From NCBI GenBank assembly GCA_003486385.1, contig DNFT01000074.1, positions 4,757-33,167 on the forward strand: a DNA stretch of 28,411 nt. The letters are read 5' to 3'. The notes beneath the pieces were generated by a model. It was not told where the DNA came from. It worked only from the letters and a program-made list of their open reading frames with translations, and did no database searches. Shown here piece by piece: positions 16,386 to 24,683 of the stretch. Both the position numbers and the translations under genes were made by a program. Position 1 is the stretch's first letter. Each line of letters opens with the position of its first letter. Source of the DNA: Eubacterium sp. (GTDB taxonomy: Bacteria > Bacillota > Clostridia > Lachnospirales > Lachnospiraceae).

Positions 16386-17336
16386 ATGAAAATCAGATTT
16401 CATTTACCCGGTTTGAGGTACAATTTCCCACTTAATATGATACTGGTGGGAATGATGAAGCAGTATCCGGATTTTTTCTACGATAATATTGAGATTGGTT
16501 CCTTTTTTGGAGAGTTTCCCACATCAAGGTGGGGTGGCGGAAGATTCTGCAATGGTGATCAGTGTGACGCAGCTTTTATAAAGCGTGTAGTGAAGGCATA
16601 TAACGATAACGGAATACCTGTGAGATACACCTATACCAATCCTGAGCTGAACAGGTTCGACTGTGAGGATGCCTACTGCAATTTCTGTATGGACGTTGCT
16701 GACAACGGAATGAACGAGGTACTTGTGGTAAGTCCGGTGCTAGAGGACTACATAAGGAACAAATATCCGAAGTTTAAGATTAACAGCTCGACCTGCAAGG
16801 AGATAAAGGAGATAAATGCGCTCAATGAGGAGCTTTCAAAGGACTATGCGCTTGTAGTATTAGACTACAATCTGAATAATAAGTGGGATTTCCTGAGCCG
16901 GATTGAGAGAAAAGATAAGTGTGAGCTGCTCATCAATGCATGCTGTGTTCCGAATTGTCCGCGAAGGGGCGAACATTATAAATGCATTGCACAGCAGCAG
17001 AAGATAGTCCTTATGAACAGAAAGCTTCCTAAGGACAAGCAGCTTCCGGTTCCGGGCTGGCACTGTGAGTACGGCGACAAAAACTCAATTTTCAAGATAA
17101 AGGATTATGAAACTTATATTTCACCGGAGGCTATTTTTGAGAAATATGTTCCTCTTGGATTTAACAATTTTAAGATTGAGGGCAGAACAGGAAACCTGTT
17201 CAATCTGATTGAGTCATATTGCCTGTGGCTTATGAAACCGGAGAAGAGGGATGAGGGCAGATTCATGCTGATAACGAACCTTCAGGCAACGAAGGTTATA
17301 AATGTAGGACAGCCAAGACCGGGTGTATGGCCGTAG
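16386..17336 (+). CDS. Cys-rich U32-peptidase-like TIM-barrel protein
   Basis: This 316-aa protein has no signal peptide. Its start is set by AGGAGG 8 nt upstream; the open frame continues to 16323 but without a ribosome site. The alternation YTNPELNR, then NGMNEVLVVSPVLEDYIRNK, then INSSTCKEI and finally GFNNFKIEGRTGN resembles the U32 barrel, including its closing xxKIEGR motif. It has 13 cysteines. C186, C187, C191, C200 and C227 are spaced as a possible metal or Fe-S site, similar in idea to UbiU/UbiV-type U32 proteins but with different spacing. Family membership is moderately supported and function unknown. It precedes the GH43-esterase gene by 19 nt, so it is probably co-transcribed with hemicellulases, an unexpected setting. 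Confidence 0.7.
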   Translation: MKIRFHLPGLRYNFPLNMILVGMMKQYPDFFYDNIEIGSFFGEFPTSRWGGGRFCNGDQCDAAFIKRVVKAYNDNGIPVRYTYTNPELNRFDCEDAYCNFCMDVADNGMNEVLVVSPVLEDYIRNKYPKFKINSSTCKEIKEINALNEELSKDYALVVLDYNLNNKWDFLSRIERKDKCELLINACCVPNCPRRGEHYKCIAQQQKIVLMNRKLPKDKQLPVPGWHCEYGDKNSIFKIKDYETYISPEAIFEKYVPLGFNNFKIEGRTGNLFNLIESYCLWLMKPEKRDEGRFMLITNLQATKVINVGQPRPGVWP

Positions 17337-17355
17337 TGTGTAGATAGGAGAAGGA

Positions 17356-20232
17356 ATGAACAGAAAACATTTACTTGCAGCAGCGGTGCTGCTGTGTGGA
17401 ACAGATCTTGTGACAGCCTGTAACGGACAGACTGCTGTAGATGGGAATAGTGAAGTGATAAGTTCGGTGGATGTATCGCAGGAAGAAGCACAGGATGTAT
17501 CACATGCGGTGTCACAGGAAGTATCACAGGCAGATAGTGAATCCGGTGCAGTAAATACGGATTCGGACGTAAAAGATGGCAAGGATGACGATAAGCAGCA
17601 GGAGGGAAAAGTGAACTACTCATTATTATTCAACGAAATCAAAAGGACTGAAGCATACAAGGGTATGAAGTATGCCAATCCACTTATAACACAGGAATTC
17701 GGTGCGGATCCGTATGCGATGGTCTATGATGACACAGTGTATATTTATATGACGCAGGATGCATTTGAAAAGAGCTCTGATGGCACGATCAAGGATAACT
17801 CATATTCTAAGATTAAATCCATAAGAGTGATATCCTCAAAGGATATGGTCAACTGGACAGATCATGGTGAGATATATGTGGCAGACGGCATTGTGGGAGC
17901 GAAGTGGGCAAAAAATTCATGGGCGCCTGCTGTTGCGTGGAAGAATATTGACGGACAGGACAAGTTCTTTCTCTATTTTGCCGATGGAGGCGGTGGTATA
18001 GGGGTTCTTGAGGCAGATTCACCTACAGGACCTTTTAAGGATCCGCTTGGTCACGGACTGATTACAAGGAACACACCTAACTGTGCGGATGTATTGTGGT
18101 TGTTTGACCCGGCTGTCTTGGTCGATGATGATGGAAAAGCATATATATATTTTGGAGGCGGTGTTCCTTCCGACAAGATTTCACATCCAATGACAGCAAG
18201 GTGTGTGGAGCTTGGGGATGATATGATAAGCATTAAGGGGGAGCCTGTAACAATTGATGCACCATACCTTTTTGAGGATTCGGGAATCCATAAGTACAAT
18301 GACAAATATTACTATACCTACTGCAGCAACTGGCAGGTTGACGAGGCAGGAACCGCTGAGTACGGCTTTCACAATGCGGAGATAGTGAGCATGGAGAGCG
18401 ATTCACCGCTTGGACCATTTACTTTTAAGGAGGTCATTCTTGAAAATCCGGGTAAATTGGTAGGACTTTACGGAAACAATCATCACTGTGTATTCAGTTT
18501 TAAGAATGAGTGGTATATCACATACCATACAAGAGAGCTGGAAAAGCAGATGGGTGTTGAGAAGGGCTACCGCTGTACCTTCATCGATAAGTTTGATATG
18601 GGTGAGGATGGAACAATCGGCAGGATTAAGCAGACCTACAATGGCTGTGGGCAGGTTGGTACGCTGAATCCGTATGAGACGGTGGCAGCATGCACATTCT
18701 CGCATGAAGCAGGAATAGAAGTGGTTCCTGCAGACAGGCTTTCTAAGACATACGGTTCAGGGAAGATGGCACTTGGCGGAATAGATTCAGGAGATTATAT
18801 AAAGCTTACAGGGGTTGATTTCTCACATAAGGAGCCTGAAAGCTTCGTGTTCTTAGCTAAAAAGACGGCGGAGCTTGATGAGAACTGTCTTATCGAGTTA
18901 AGACTTGACAGCACCAAGGGTGATGTACTCGGATATATTCCGGTCGGGCAGCTTTTAAATGATGCCGCAAGCCTTGATGATGAGTTCGTTGAGCTTACCG
19001 CACCGATAGATAAGAAGGTGAGTGGGGTACATAATCTGTATATGACATTCTCCGGTTCGGGCTATGAGCTTCTTGAATGGAGCTTCGAGGGTGTCGAGAA
19101 CAGCTGGTACGATAAGCTGTGTGAGAATGCTCTTATCTCAACAGGAAATAATGGCAGGCTTGAGAGGGCACTTGCAAAGCTTGAGGCGGGAGAAAACGTA
19201 AACATCGCATTTCTTGGAGGCTCAATAACGGAAGGTGCCAGCGCTTCAAAGCAGTCGGAATGTTATGTTGAACAGACAGTATCTAACTTAAAAGCCATGT
19301 ATCCTGATGCGGACATTAATTATGTCAATGCCGGAGTGAGCGGCACGCCATCGGCTCTTGGAATTATGAGGTATCAGAGAGACATAGTCGGTACCTTTGA
19401 TGATACACCGGATATTTTGTTTATTGAGTTTGCAGTAAACGATTATCAGGAATGTACGGATGGAAGGGCGATGGAGAGCCTTATAAGACAGGCGCTTGAG
19501 GCGGATGAAAAGACTGCGGTATGTCTTTTGTACTCAGTGTCTAAGTCAAAGTGGAATGTGCAGGATGTATCGGTACCTATGGGAGAGCTGTACGGACTTC
19601 CTATGGTGAGCTTGAAGGATGGAACCAAGGAGGCGTTTGAGAGTGGTGCTCTCACTGATGAGGAGTACTTCACGGATGACTACCATCCTACAACCTATGG
19701 ACATACCATAATGGCTGATTGTATTAAGTATATGTTCACCGAGGCTGCAAAAAAAGAGGTTCCGGCTGAGGTTTCCGGCATACCTGATAAGATGGTAAAA
19801 GGTGCGGATTTTGATGGGAACAGGCTTGTCACCTCGAAGGACAGTGCGGACGCCAAAATCGTGTGCGGAGGCTTCGATGGGAAAGACAGTGAGGTTCACA
19901 GCGCAAAATTTATCGGAGGAGCAGTTTTTCCGGACAACTGGATGCACACGGCACAGAGCGGGGATGCCCCATTCGTGATGACGGTCGACTGCAGGAACCT
20001 GCTTATCAATTATAAGCAGAGCAAGTCAAAGAATGCAGGTGCGGTTGTGATAAATGTTGACGGAGAGGATGTAATGGAAATCGACTGCTACAAGGATGGC
20101 GCATGGAATCAGTCCATAGTTGAGCTTGTAATAGATGAGAAGGATAGCAGTACGCATACTGTTTCAATCCGTATGAAGGATGGGGACGAGGATAAGGAAT
20201 TTACTATTCTGGCATTGTCATATACGAAGTGA
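17356..20232 (+). CDS. Surface lipoprotein GH43 - CBM6-like - SGNH esterase (arabinofuranosidase/xylosidase plus acetylxylan esterase-like)
   Basis: This 958-aa protein has a lipoprotein signal ending in VTAC (Cys22) and a Ser/Val/Asp-rich linker (about 23-85). The GH43 domain (about 90-440) has all three catalytic acids: D118 (GADPYA), D251 (FDPAVLVDDDG) and E307 (FEDSGIHK). A CBM6-like module follows (about 445-575). The SGNH hydrolase (about 610-800) has S623 in GGSIT, G663 in GVSGT, N695 in AVND and D774/H777 in DDYHP. A C-terminal beta-rich region ends the protein (about 815-958). The likely role is removing arabinose or xylose side groups and acetyl esters from xylan at the cell surface; exact specificity is inferred. 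The TCxxxx start lies 7 nt after AGGAGAAGG. It follows the U32-like gene and precedes the GH3 gene by 97 nt. Confidence 0.88.
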   Translation: MNRKHLLAAAVLLCGTDLVTACNGQTAVDGNSEVISSVDVSQEEAQDVSHAVSQEVSQADSESGAVNTDSDVKDGKDDDKQQEGKVNYSLLFNEIKRTEAYKGMKYANPLITQEFGADPYAMVYDDTVYIYMTQDAFEKSSDGTIKDNSYSKIKSIRVISSKDMVNWTDHGEIYVADGIVGAKWAKNSWAPAVAWKNIDGQDKFFLYFADGGGGIGVLEADSPTGPFKDPLGHGLITRNTPNCADVLWLFDPAVLVDDDGKAYIYFGGGVPSDKISHPMTARCVELGDDMISIKGEPVTIDAPYLFEDSGIHKYNDKYYYTYCSNWQVDEAGTAEYGFHNAEIVSMESDSPLGPFTFKEVILENPGKLVGLYGNNHHCVFSFKNEWYITYHTRELEKQMGVEKGYRCTFIDKFDMGEDGTIGRIKQTYNGCGQVGTLNPYETVAACTFSHEAGIEVVPADRLSKTYGSGKMALGGIDSGDYIKLTGVDFSHKEPESFVFLAKKTAELDENCLIELRLDSTKGDVLGYIPVGQLLNDAASLDDEFVELTAPIDKKVSGVHNLYMTFSGSGYELLEWSFEGVENSWYDKLCENALISTGNNGRLERALAKLEAGENVNIAFLGGSITEGASASKQSECYVEQTVSNLKAMYPDADINYVNAGVSGTPSALGIMRYQRDIVGTFDDTPDILFIEFAVNDYQECTDGRAMESLIRQALEADEKTAVCLLYSVSKSKWNVQDVSVPMGELYGLPMVSLKDGTKEAFESGALTDEEYFTDDYHPTTYGHTIMADCIKYMFTEAAKKEVPAEVSGIPDKMVKGADFDGNRLVTSKDSADAKIVCGGFDGKDSEVHSAKFIGGAVFPDNWMHTAQSGDAPFVMTVDCRNLLINYKQSKSKNAGAVVINVDGEDVMEIDCYKDGAWNQSIVELVIDEKDSSTHTVSIRMKDGDEDKEFTILALSYTK

Positions 20233-20329
20233 TTGTATTATTACGATTCGGGTAATTGAGAAACGAAAAATTGCACAATATCCGGCTACGTACACCGGGT
20301 TTGGCTATTGCAGGGAGGATTGCGGTAAG

Positions 20330-22474
20330 ATGAGTAAAGAGACGGTTCAGCAGGCAAAAGAGCTTGTGGCTAAGATGACATTGAGTGAGAAGATGGGGCA
20401 GATGTTATATGAGTCCCCGGCGATAGAAAGACTTGGAATACCGGCGTATAACTGGTGGAATGAGGCACTTCACGGTGTAGCGAGAGCCGGAGTTGCTACA
20501 GTATTTCCGCAGGCGATAGGCATGGCGGCTTCCTTTGATGAGAAGCTTATACAGGAAACCGGAGATATCGTTTCAACGGAGGGACGCGCCAAGTTCAATG
20601 AATTTTCAAGAAGAGGCGACCACGGAATCTACAAGGGCTTGACCTTCTGGGCTCCTAATATCAATATTTTCAGGGATCCGAGATGGGGGAGAGGACATGA
20701 GACCTATGGTGAGGATCCATACCTTACATCAAGGCTTGGCATGGCATATATCAAGGGCTTGCAGGGAGAGGACAGGGAGAATCTTAAGTCGGCGGCGTGT
20801 GCGAAGCATTTTGCTGTCCACAGCGGACCGGAAGCACTGAGACATCATTTTGATGCGAAGGTTTCCTTGCATGATATGTATGACACCTATTTGTATGCAT
20901 TTGCAAGATGTGTGAAGGACGCGCATGTAGAGGCGGTGATGGGAGCCTATAACAGGGTTAACGGAGAGCCTGCATGCGGAAGCCATACACTTCTAAAGGA
21001 TATATTAAGAGGTGAGTGGAAGTTCGAGGGCCATGTTGTGTCGGACTGCTGGGCAATCAATGATTTCCACCTTAACCACAAGGTTACTGCGGATGTAGAG
21101 GAGTCCGCAGCACTGGCTGTCAACAATGGCTGTGACCTAAACTGCGGAAGTGCATTCCTGCACCTTGAGTCGGCGTACGAGAGGGGGCTTATAACTGAGG
21201 AGGCAATAACTGAGGCTGTTGAGAGACTTATGGAGGTGAGAATCCGCCTTGGAATGATGGAGAATCATCCTTCGCCGTATGAGAATTTAAGCTATGAGCT
21301 TGTAGAGTGCGACAAGCATACCGAAGCGTCGGTAGAGATGGCGCGAAGAGGAATTGTACTGTTAAAGAACAAGGATAAGCTTCTTCCGCTTGACAAGGAT
21401 AAAATAAATACCATTGCGGTTATCGGACCGAATGCTAACTCAAGGGATGCGCTTGTTGGCAATTATGTCGGAACATCATCACTCTACATCACACCGCTTG
21501 AGGGAATACAGAGATACCTTGGCAGTGGTAAGAGGGTTATATATGCTGAGGGCTGTGACCTTTACAAGGATAAGGTTGAGTTCTTAGCAGAGAAGAATGA
21601 CCGCTTCGAGGAGGCTGTGATTGCGGCTGAGCAGGCGGATGTGGTTGTAATGTGTCTTGGACTTGATGCCACAATAGAGGGTGAGGAAGGCGATGCAGGC
21701 AATGAGTATGCCAGCGGTGATAAGCCTTCACTCAGGCTTCCGGGACTTCAGCAGGAGCTGCTTGAAAAGATAACAGCAATTGGAAAACCGGTCATACTGG
21801 TGGTTCTTGCGGGCAGTGCGATGGATTTGAGCTGGGCGGATAAGAATGTCGATGCGATTATTGACGCATGGTATCCGGGAGCACGCGGCGGAAGAGCTGT
21901 CGCAGAGTTGATTTTCGGCGACTATTCTCCATCAGGAAAGCTTCCTGTGACATTCTATGAGGATGAGACAGAGCTTCCTGAGTTTACAGACTACAGCATG
22001 AGTAACAGAACCTACAGATATTCCAAGGCCAAGGCACTCTATCCGTTCGGATATGGACTTAAATACACAGATATTAAGTACAGCGGTGAGACGCTTGACA
22101 GAAGCTGTGCTTCGGTAGGTGATGAGATAACGATATCAGCACAGGTGTCTAACAATGGCACCTACGATGTAAATGAGATTGTTCAGGCTTATATTAAGCA
22201 TGTGGATGCACTTGACTATGAGCCGGGCTTCCAGCTCAAGGGAATACAGGTTCTAAGGCTTAAGGCAGGTGAGACGGCGCATGCAGAGATTAAGCTGGAC
22301 AATAGAGCATTCGGAATAATAACCGAGGAAGGAAAGTGCGTTCTGCGTCCGGGAAAGTATCAGATAAGTATTGGAGCAGGACAGCCTGATGCGCGTACAC
22401 AGGAGCTTTACGGATGCAGGACAGAGGTGTTGGAGCTCGAGATAAGCGGCACGGAGACGGAGATAGAGTTCTAG
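20330..22474 (+). CDS. GH3 family beta-xylosidase-like glycoside hydrolase
   Basis: This 714-aa protein has no signal peptide and is therefore probably cytoplasmic. The GH3 N-terminal barrel (about residues 20-320) carries MTLSEKMGQM, RDPRWGRGHETYGEDP, KHFAVHSGPE and the nucleophile D239 in VVSDCWAI. The GH3 C-terminal alpha/beta sandwich (about 350-570) carries VVMCLGLDATIEGEEGDAG, where a Glu of EGEE is the likely acid/base. A fibronectin III-like domain (about 605-700) ends the protein. The SDCWAI form is common in the beta-xylosidase branch of GH3. The frame is open to 20180 within the previous gene, but GGGAGG 10 nt before the ATG at 20330 and family alignment favour the shorter form. 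It would release xylose from imported xylo-oligosaccharides. Confidence 0.92.
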   Translation: MSKETVQQAKELVAKMTLSEKMGQMLYESPAIERLGIPAYNWWNEALHGVARAGVATVFPQAIGMAASFDEKLIQETGDIVSTEGRAKFNEFSRRGDHGIYKGLTFWAPNINIFRDPRWGRGHETYGEDPYLTSRLGMAYIKGLQGEDRENLKSAACAKHFAVHSGPEALRHHFDAKVSLHDMYDTYLYAFARCVKDAHVEAVMGAYNRVNGEPACGSHTLLKDILRGEWKFEGHVVSDCWAINDFHLNHKVTADVEESAALAVNNGCDLNCGSAFLHLESAYERGLITEEAITEAVERLMEVRIRLGMMENHPSPYENLSYELVECDKHTEASVEMARRGIVLLKNKDKLLPLDKDKINTIAVIGPNANSRDALVGNYVGTSSLYITPLEGIQRYLGSGKRVIYAEGCDLYKDKVEFLAEKNDRFEEAVIAAEQADVVVMCLGLDATIEGEEGDAGNEYASGDKPSLRLPGLQQELLEKITAIGKPVILVVLAGSAMDLSWADKNVDAIIDAWYPGARGGRAVAELIFGDYSPSGKLPVTFYEDETELPEFTDYSMSNRTYRYSKAKALYPFGYGLKYTDIKYSGETLDRSCASVGDEITISAQVSNNGTYDVNEIVQAYIKHVDALDYEPGFQLKGIQVLRLKAGETAHAEIKLDNRAFGIITEEGKCVLRPGKYQISIGAGQPDARTQELYGCRTEVLELEISGTETEIEF

Positions 22475-22478
22475 GATG

Positions 22479-22579
22479 CTGCCGGGAGCCAAAAAACTCC
22501 TGATTATATTTCACCGGCAGTAAATATAAAGATAAATGATTGTGCAGGCTGAGTATTACGGCAAAAGCCGTGGCTCAGC
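22479..22579 (+). other. Two stem-loops in the GH3-GH43 intercistronic spacer
   Basis: CTGCCGG (22479-22485) pairs with CCGGCAG (22514-22520), with an inner GAG/CTC. A second hairpin has GCTGAG/CTCAGC (22548-22553 and 22574-22579) enclosing ACGGC/GCCGT with an AAAA loop. Neither is followed by a T-run, so they look like mRNA processing or stability elements rather than terminators. They fill most of the 131-nt gap. Confidence 0.45.
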
Positions 22580-22605
22580 ATGCAGCACTATTGGAGGCAG
22601 AGAAT

Positions 22606-24273
22606 ATGGAATATCAATTATTGTGTTACACAAGAAAACCTGATGAGACGATGTATTATGGACCGCGGCTCGCCTACAGCATGCATATTGCCTTGAGAGA
22701 GGGCGATGGAAAATACATTCCGCTTAACCACAATTCGGGAGTTCTGTTTGCGCGTGCTACGGAAAATGCGGACGGCAGCCTGAATCCGAAGAGTCTTAAA
22801 AAGCCTTATATCGTTAGATTGGCGGATGGAAGCTTTGAGATTCATGCGCTGAGAATAGAGGGGGATGGACAGGCTGAGGTGAATGAGACAGAGCTGTGTT
22901 TTAAAAGCTCAGACCTTGTTGTGTATGAGGAAATGTCGGAGTGTGATTGTACTTGCACTGCACAGAAGCCGGATGAAGCCGGTGAAGCGTTTGATGAGGC
23001 GCTGATTAGCGGCATAGTGGGCTGTGTTCCGGGAAATGTCATATCCATAACCGAAAAAGAGGCACAATACCTAAAAAATAAGCTTATGACACCTGAGATT
23101 GTAAGACTTGAGGTGCAGGATTCAGTACAGGTATCTGGAGCAGAGGATATTGGAAAAATTCAGGCTACGGCATATTACAGTGATGGTACAAGCCTTAACC
23201 GCAGTGTTGACTGGAATGTTGGAGAAATTGATTTTACAAAAAAGGGTGTTGCACAGAAAATTACCGGAACAGTAAAGCAGAAGAGATTTGCATTTCCGTT
23301 GCTGATAAACAGGGCAGACCCTTGTATTACAAGCTGGAATGGAAAATATTATTTTATAGCAACCAATGACGCAGACAACAACCACACGATATATATAAGG
23401 GAAGCCGACAGCATAGAGGGCTTGGAGAGCGCAGAGGATGTGCTTCTGCTTGATTCGTCAACCTATGAGGATATTGGAAATCTTCTATGGGCACCAGAGT
23501 TCCATGAGATAAATGGCAGGCTGTATATTTTCCACGCAGCTACACCGGGTGAGTTTTTCAGTGAGGAGAGCCACATAATGATGTTGAAAGATGGTGGTAA
23601 TCCGTGCAATAAGGATGACTGGTCGCGTCCTAAAAAAATTGTAAAGATGGATGGCAGTGCTCTGTGTGAGGCAGGAAAGACGATATCACTTGACATGACA
23701 TGCTTTCATTGGATGGGAGAGTATTACGTTGTATGGTCGCAGAGGCAGTTTCTCCCGAAAGACCTTGGAGCATGGCTGTATATTGCAAAGCTCAATCAGG
23801 AAAGACCTTGGGAGCTTGCCTCAGAGCCGGTGCTTCTTTCAAAGCCCGATTATGGCTGGGACAACAATCACACATTTGTGGATGAGGGACCTTTCGCACT
23901 GGTATCCGGTGATAAGCTTTTTGTCACATTTTCAGGAGCTGCAGTCGATGAAAGCTATGTTGTGAGCTATCTTGAACTTATAAATAACGATAGTCTGCTG
24001 GATAGAAATAGTTGGCGTAAAAATAATTATCCTATTCTTTCTGCGAGAAGCGTTGATGGCGAATATGGAACAGGACACAATGCTTACGTCATTGATGAGG
24101 ACGGAATTGTATGGAATACATACCATGCAAGACCGGGCGCTGATGGACCGAGAAGTACCGGAATAAGAAGGGTTCATTTCGATGTTGACGGATGTCCTAT
24201 GCTTGACGTGACAGAGGATAGGGATATGACGGATGAACTTAGGAAGGTAGAAACAACTATTATTTTAGTGTAA
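22606..24273 (+). CDS. Cytoplasmic GH43 family glycoside hydrolase with N-terminal accessory domain and Big_4-like domain
   Basis: This 555-aa protein starts at 22606, set by TTGGAGG 9 nt upstream; the frame is open to 22540. An N-terminal beta-rich domain (about residues 1-110, LLCYTRKPDETMYYGPRLAY) is followed by a Big_4-like region (about 163-228; QATAYYSDGTSLNRSVDWN). A GH43 propeller spans about 233-540. All three catalytic acids are visible: D238 (NRADPCI), D363 (SLDMTCFHW) and E427 (VDEGPFA). The layout resembles Lachnospiraceae GH43 proteins of the GH43_34-like group, but the subfamily call is tentative. There is no signal peptide, although Ig-like domains usually occur in exported proteins. 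It probably works after import, removing arabinose or xylose residues, and follows the GH3 gene in the same direction. A promoter for tyrS begins 19 nt after the stop. Confidence 0.85.
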   Translation: MEYQLLCYTRKPDETMYYGPRLAYSMHIALREGDGKYIPLNHNSGVLFARATENADGSLNPKSLKKPYIVRLADGSFEIHALRIEGDGQAEVNETELCFKSSDLVVYEEMSECDCTCTAQKPDEAGEAFDEALISGIVGCVPGNVISITEKEAQYLKNKLMTPEIVRLEVQDSVQVSGAEDIGKIQATAYYSDGTSLNRSVDWNVGEIDFTKKGVAQKITGTVKQKRFAFPLLINRADPCITSWNGKYYFIATNDADNNHTIYIREADSIEGLESAEDVLLLDSSTYEDIGNLLWAPEFHEINGRLYIFHAATPGEFFSEESHIMMLKDGGNPCNKDDWSRPKKIVKMDGSALCEAGKTISLDMTCFHWMGEYYVVWSQRQFLPKDLGAWLYIAKLNQERPWELASEPVLLSKPDYGWDNNHTFVDEGPFALVSGDKLFVTFSGAAVDESYVVSYLELINNDSLLDRNSWRKNNYPILSARSVDGEYGTGHNAYVIDEDGIVWNTYHARPGADGPRSTGIRRVHFDVDGCPMLDVTEDRDMTDELRKVETTIILV

Positions 24274-24291
24274 TAATATGCCAAATACATC

Positions 24292-24320
24292 TTGACATTT
24301 CAAGTTTAGTTAATTATTAT
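24292..24320 (+). promoter_or_regulatory. Sigma-A promoter of tyrS
   Basis: A perfect TTGACA (24292-24297) and TATTAT (24315-24320) are separated by 17 bp. Transcription should begin near 24327, at the start of the T-box leader. Confidence 0.8.
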
Positions 24321-24326
24321 ATTTGT

Positions 24327-24617
24327 ATTGTTATATAGAAAGGCAATGAAGGGAAAGAGTAGATATTCTGAGAACCTACAGAGAGCTGCCGGTCGGTGAG
24401 AGGCGCACAGGTTAAGGACTGTTGAATACATCCCGGAGCTTTGCACCGAATTAATTATAGTTATAGTAGGCTGCAACGGGTACACCCGTTATAGTGTGAG
24501 GGTATCGTCTCATGACTGTACCTGATGAGGCAGCGGATGTGAGTCCGTTGTGAAGTAAGGTGGTAACACGTTTATATGCGTCCTTACAGTAGTGGTCACT
24601 GCTGTAAGGATTTTTTT
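24327..24617 (+). promoter_or_regulatory. Tyrosine-specific T-box riboswitch leader
   Basis: The leader senses uncharged tRNA-Tyr and controls read-through into tyrS. Stem I pairs AGCT-CCGG (near 24384-24392) with CCGGAGCT (24433-24440), and the specifier codon is TAC at 24427-24429 (context GTTGAATACATCCCGG). The T-box core AAGGTGGTAACACG lies near 24557-24570; its TGGT would pair with the ACCA end of the tRNA. The antiterminator pairs GTAAGG (24555-24560) with CCTTAC (24582-24587) and excludes the terminator hairpin. Specifier and downstream gene agree. The 5' end is inferred from the promoter. Confidence 0.93.
24581..24617 (+). terminator. T-box regulated terminator
   Basis: TCCTTACAGTAGTG (24581-24594) pairs with CACTGCTGTAAGGA (24597-24610) apart from one G-T wobble, with a 2-nt apex. 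Seven T residues follow (24611-24617). It shares CCTTAC with the antiterminator, so the two structures are mutually exclusive. Confidence 0.92.
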
Positions 24618-24683
24618 ATTCTTCAGACAGTGCGTATAATTTTGTGAGTGCTGCCGCTGGGCTTGGCACGGAAAGGACAGAAA

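Noticed and set aside
20180..20329. 50-residue N-terminal extension of the GH3 protein
   Set aside because: It overlaps the previous coding region, has no family similarity, and a ribosome site precedes the internal ATG at 20330.
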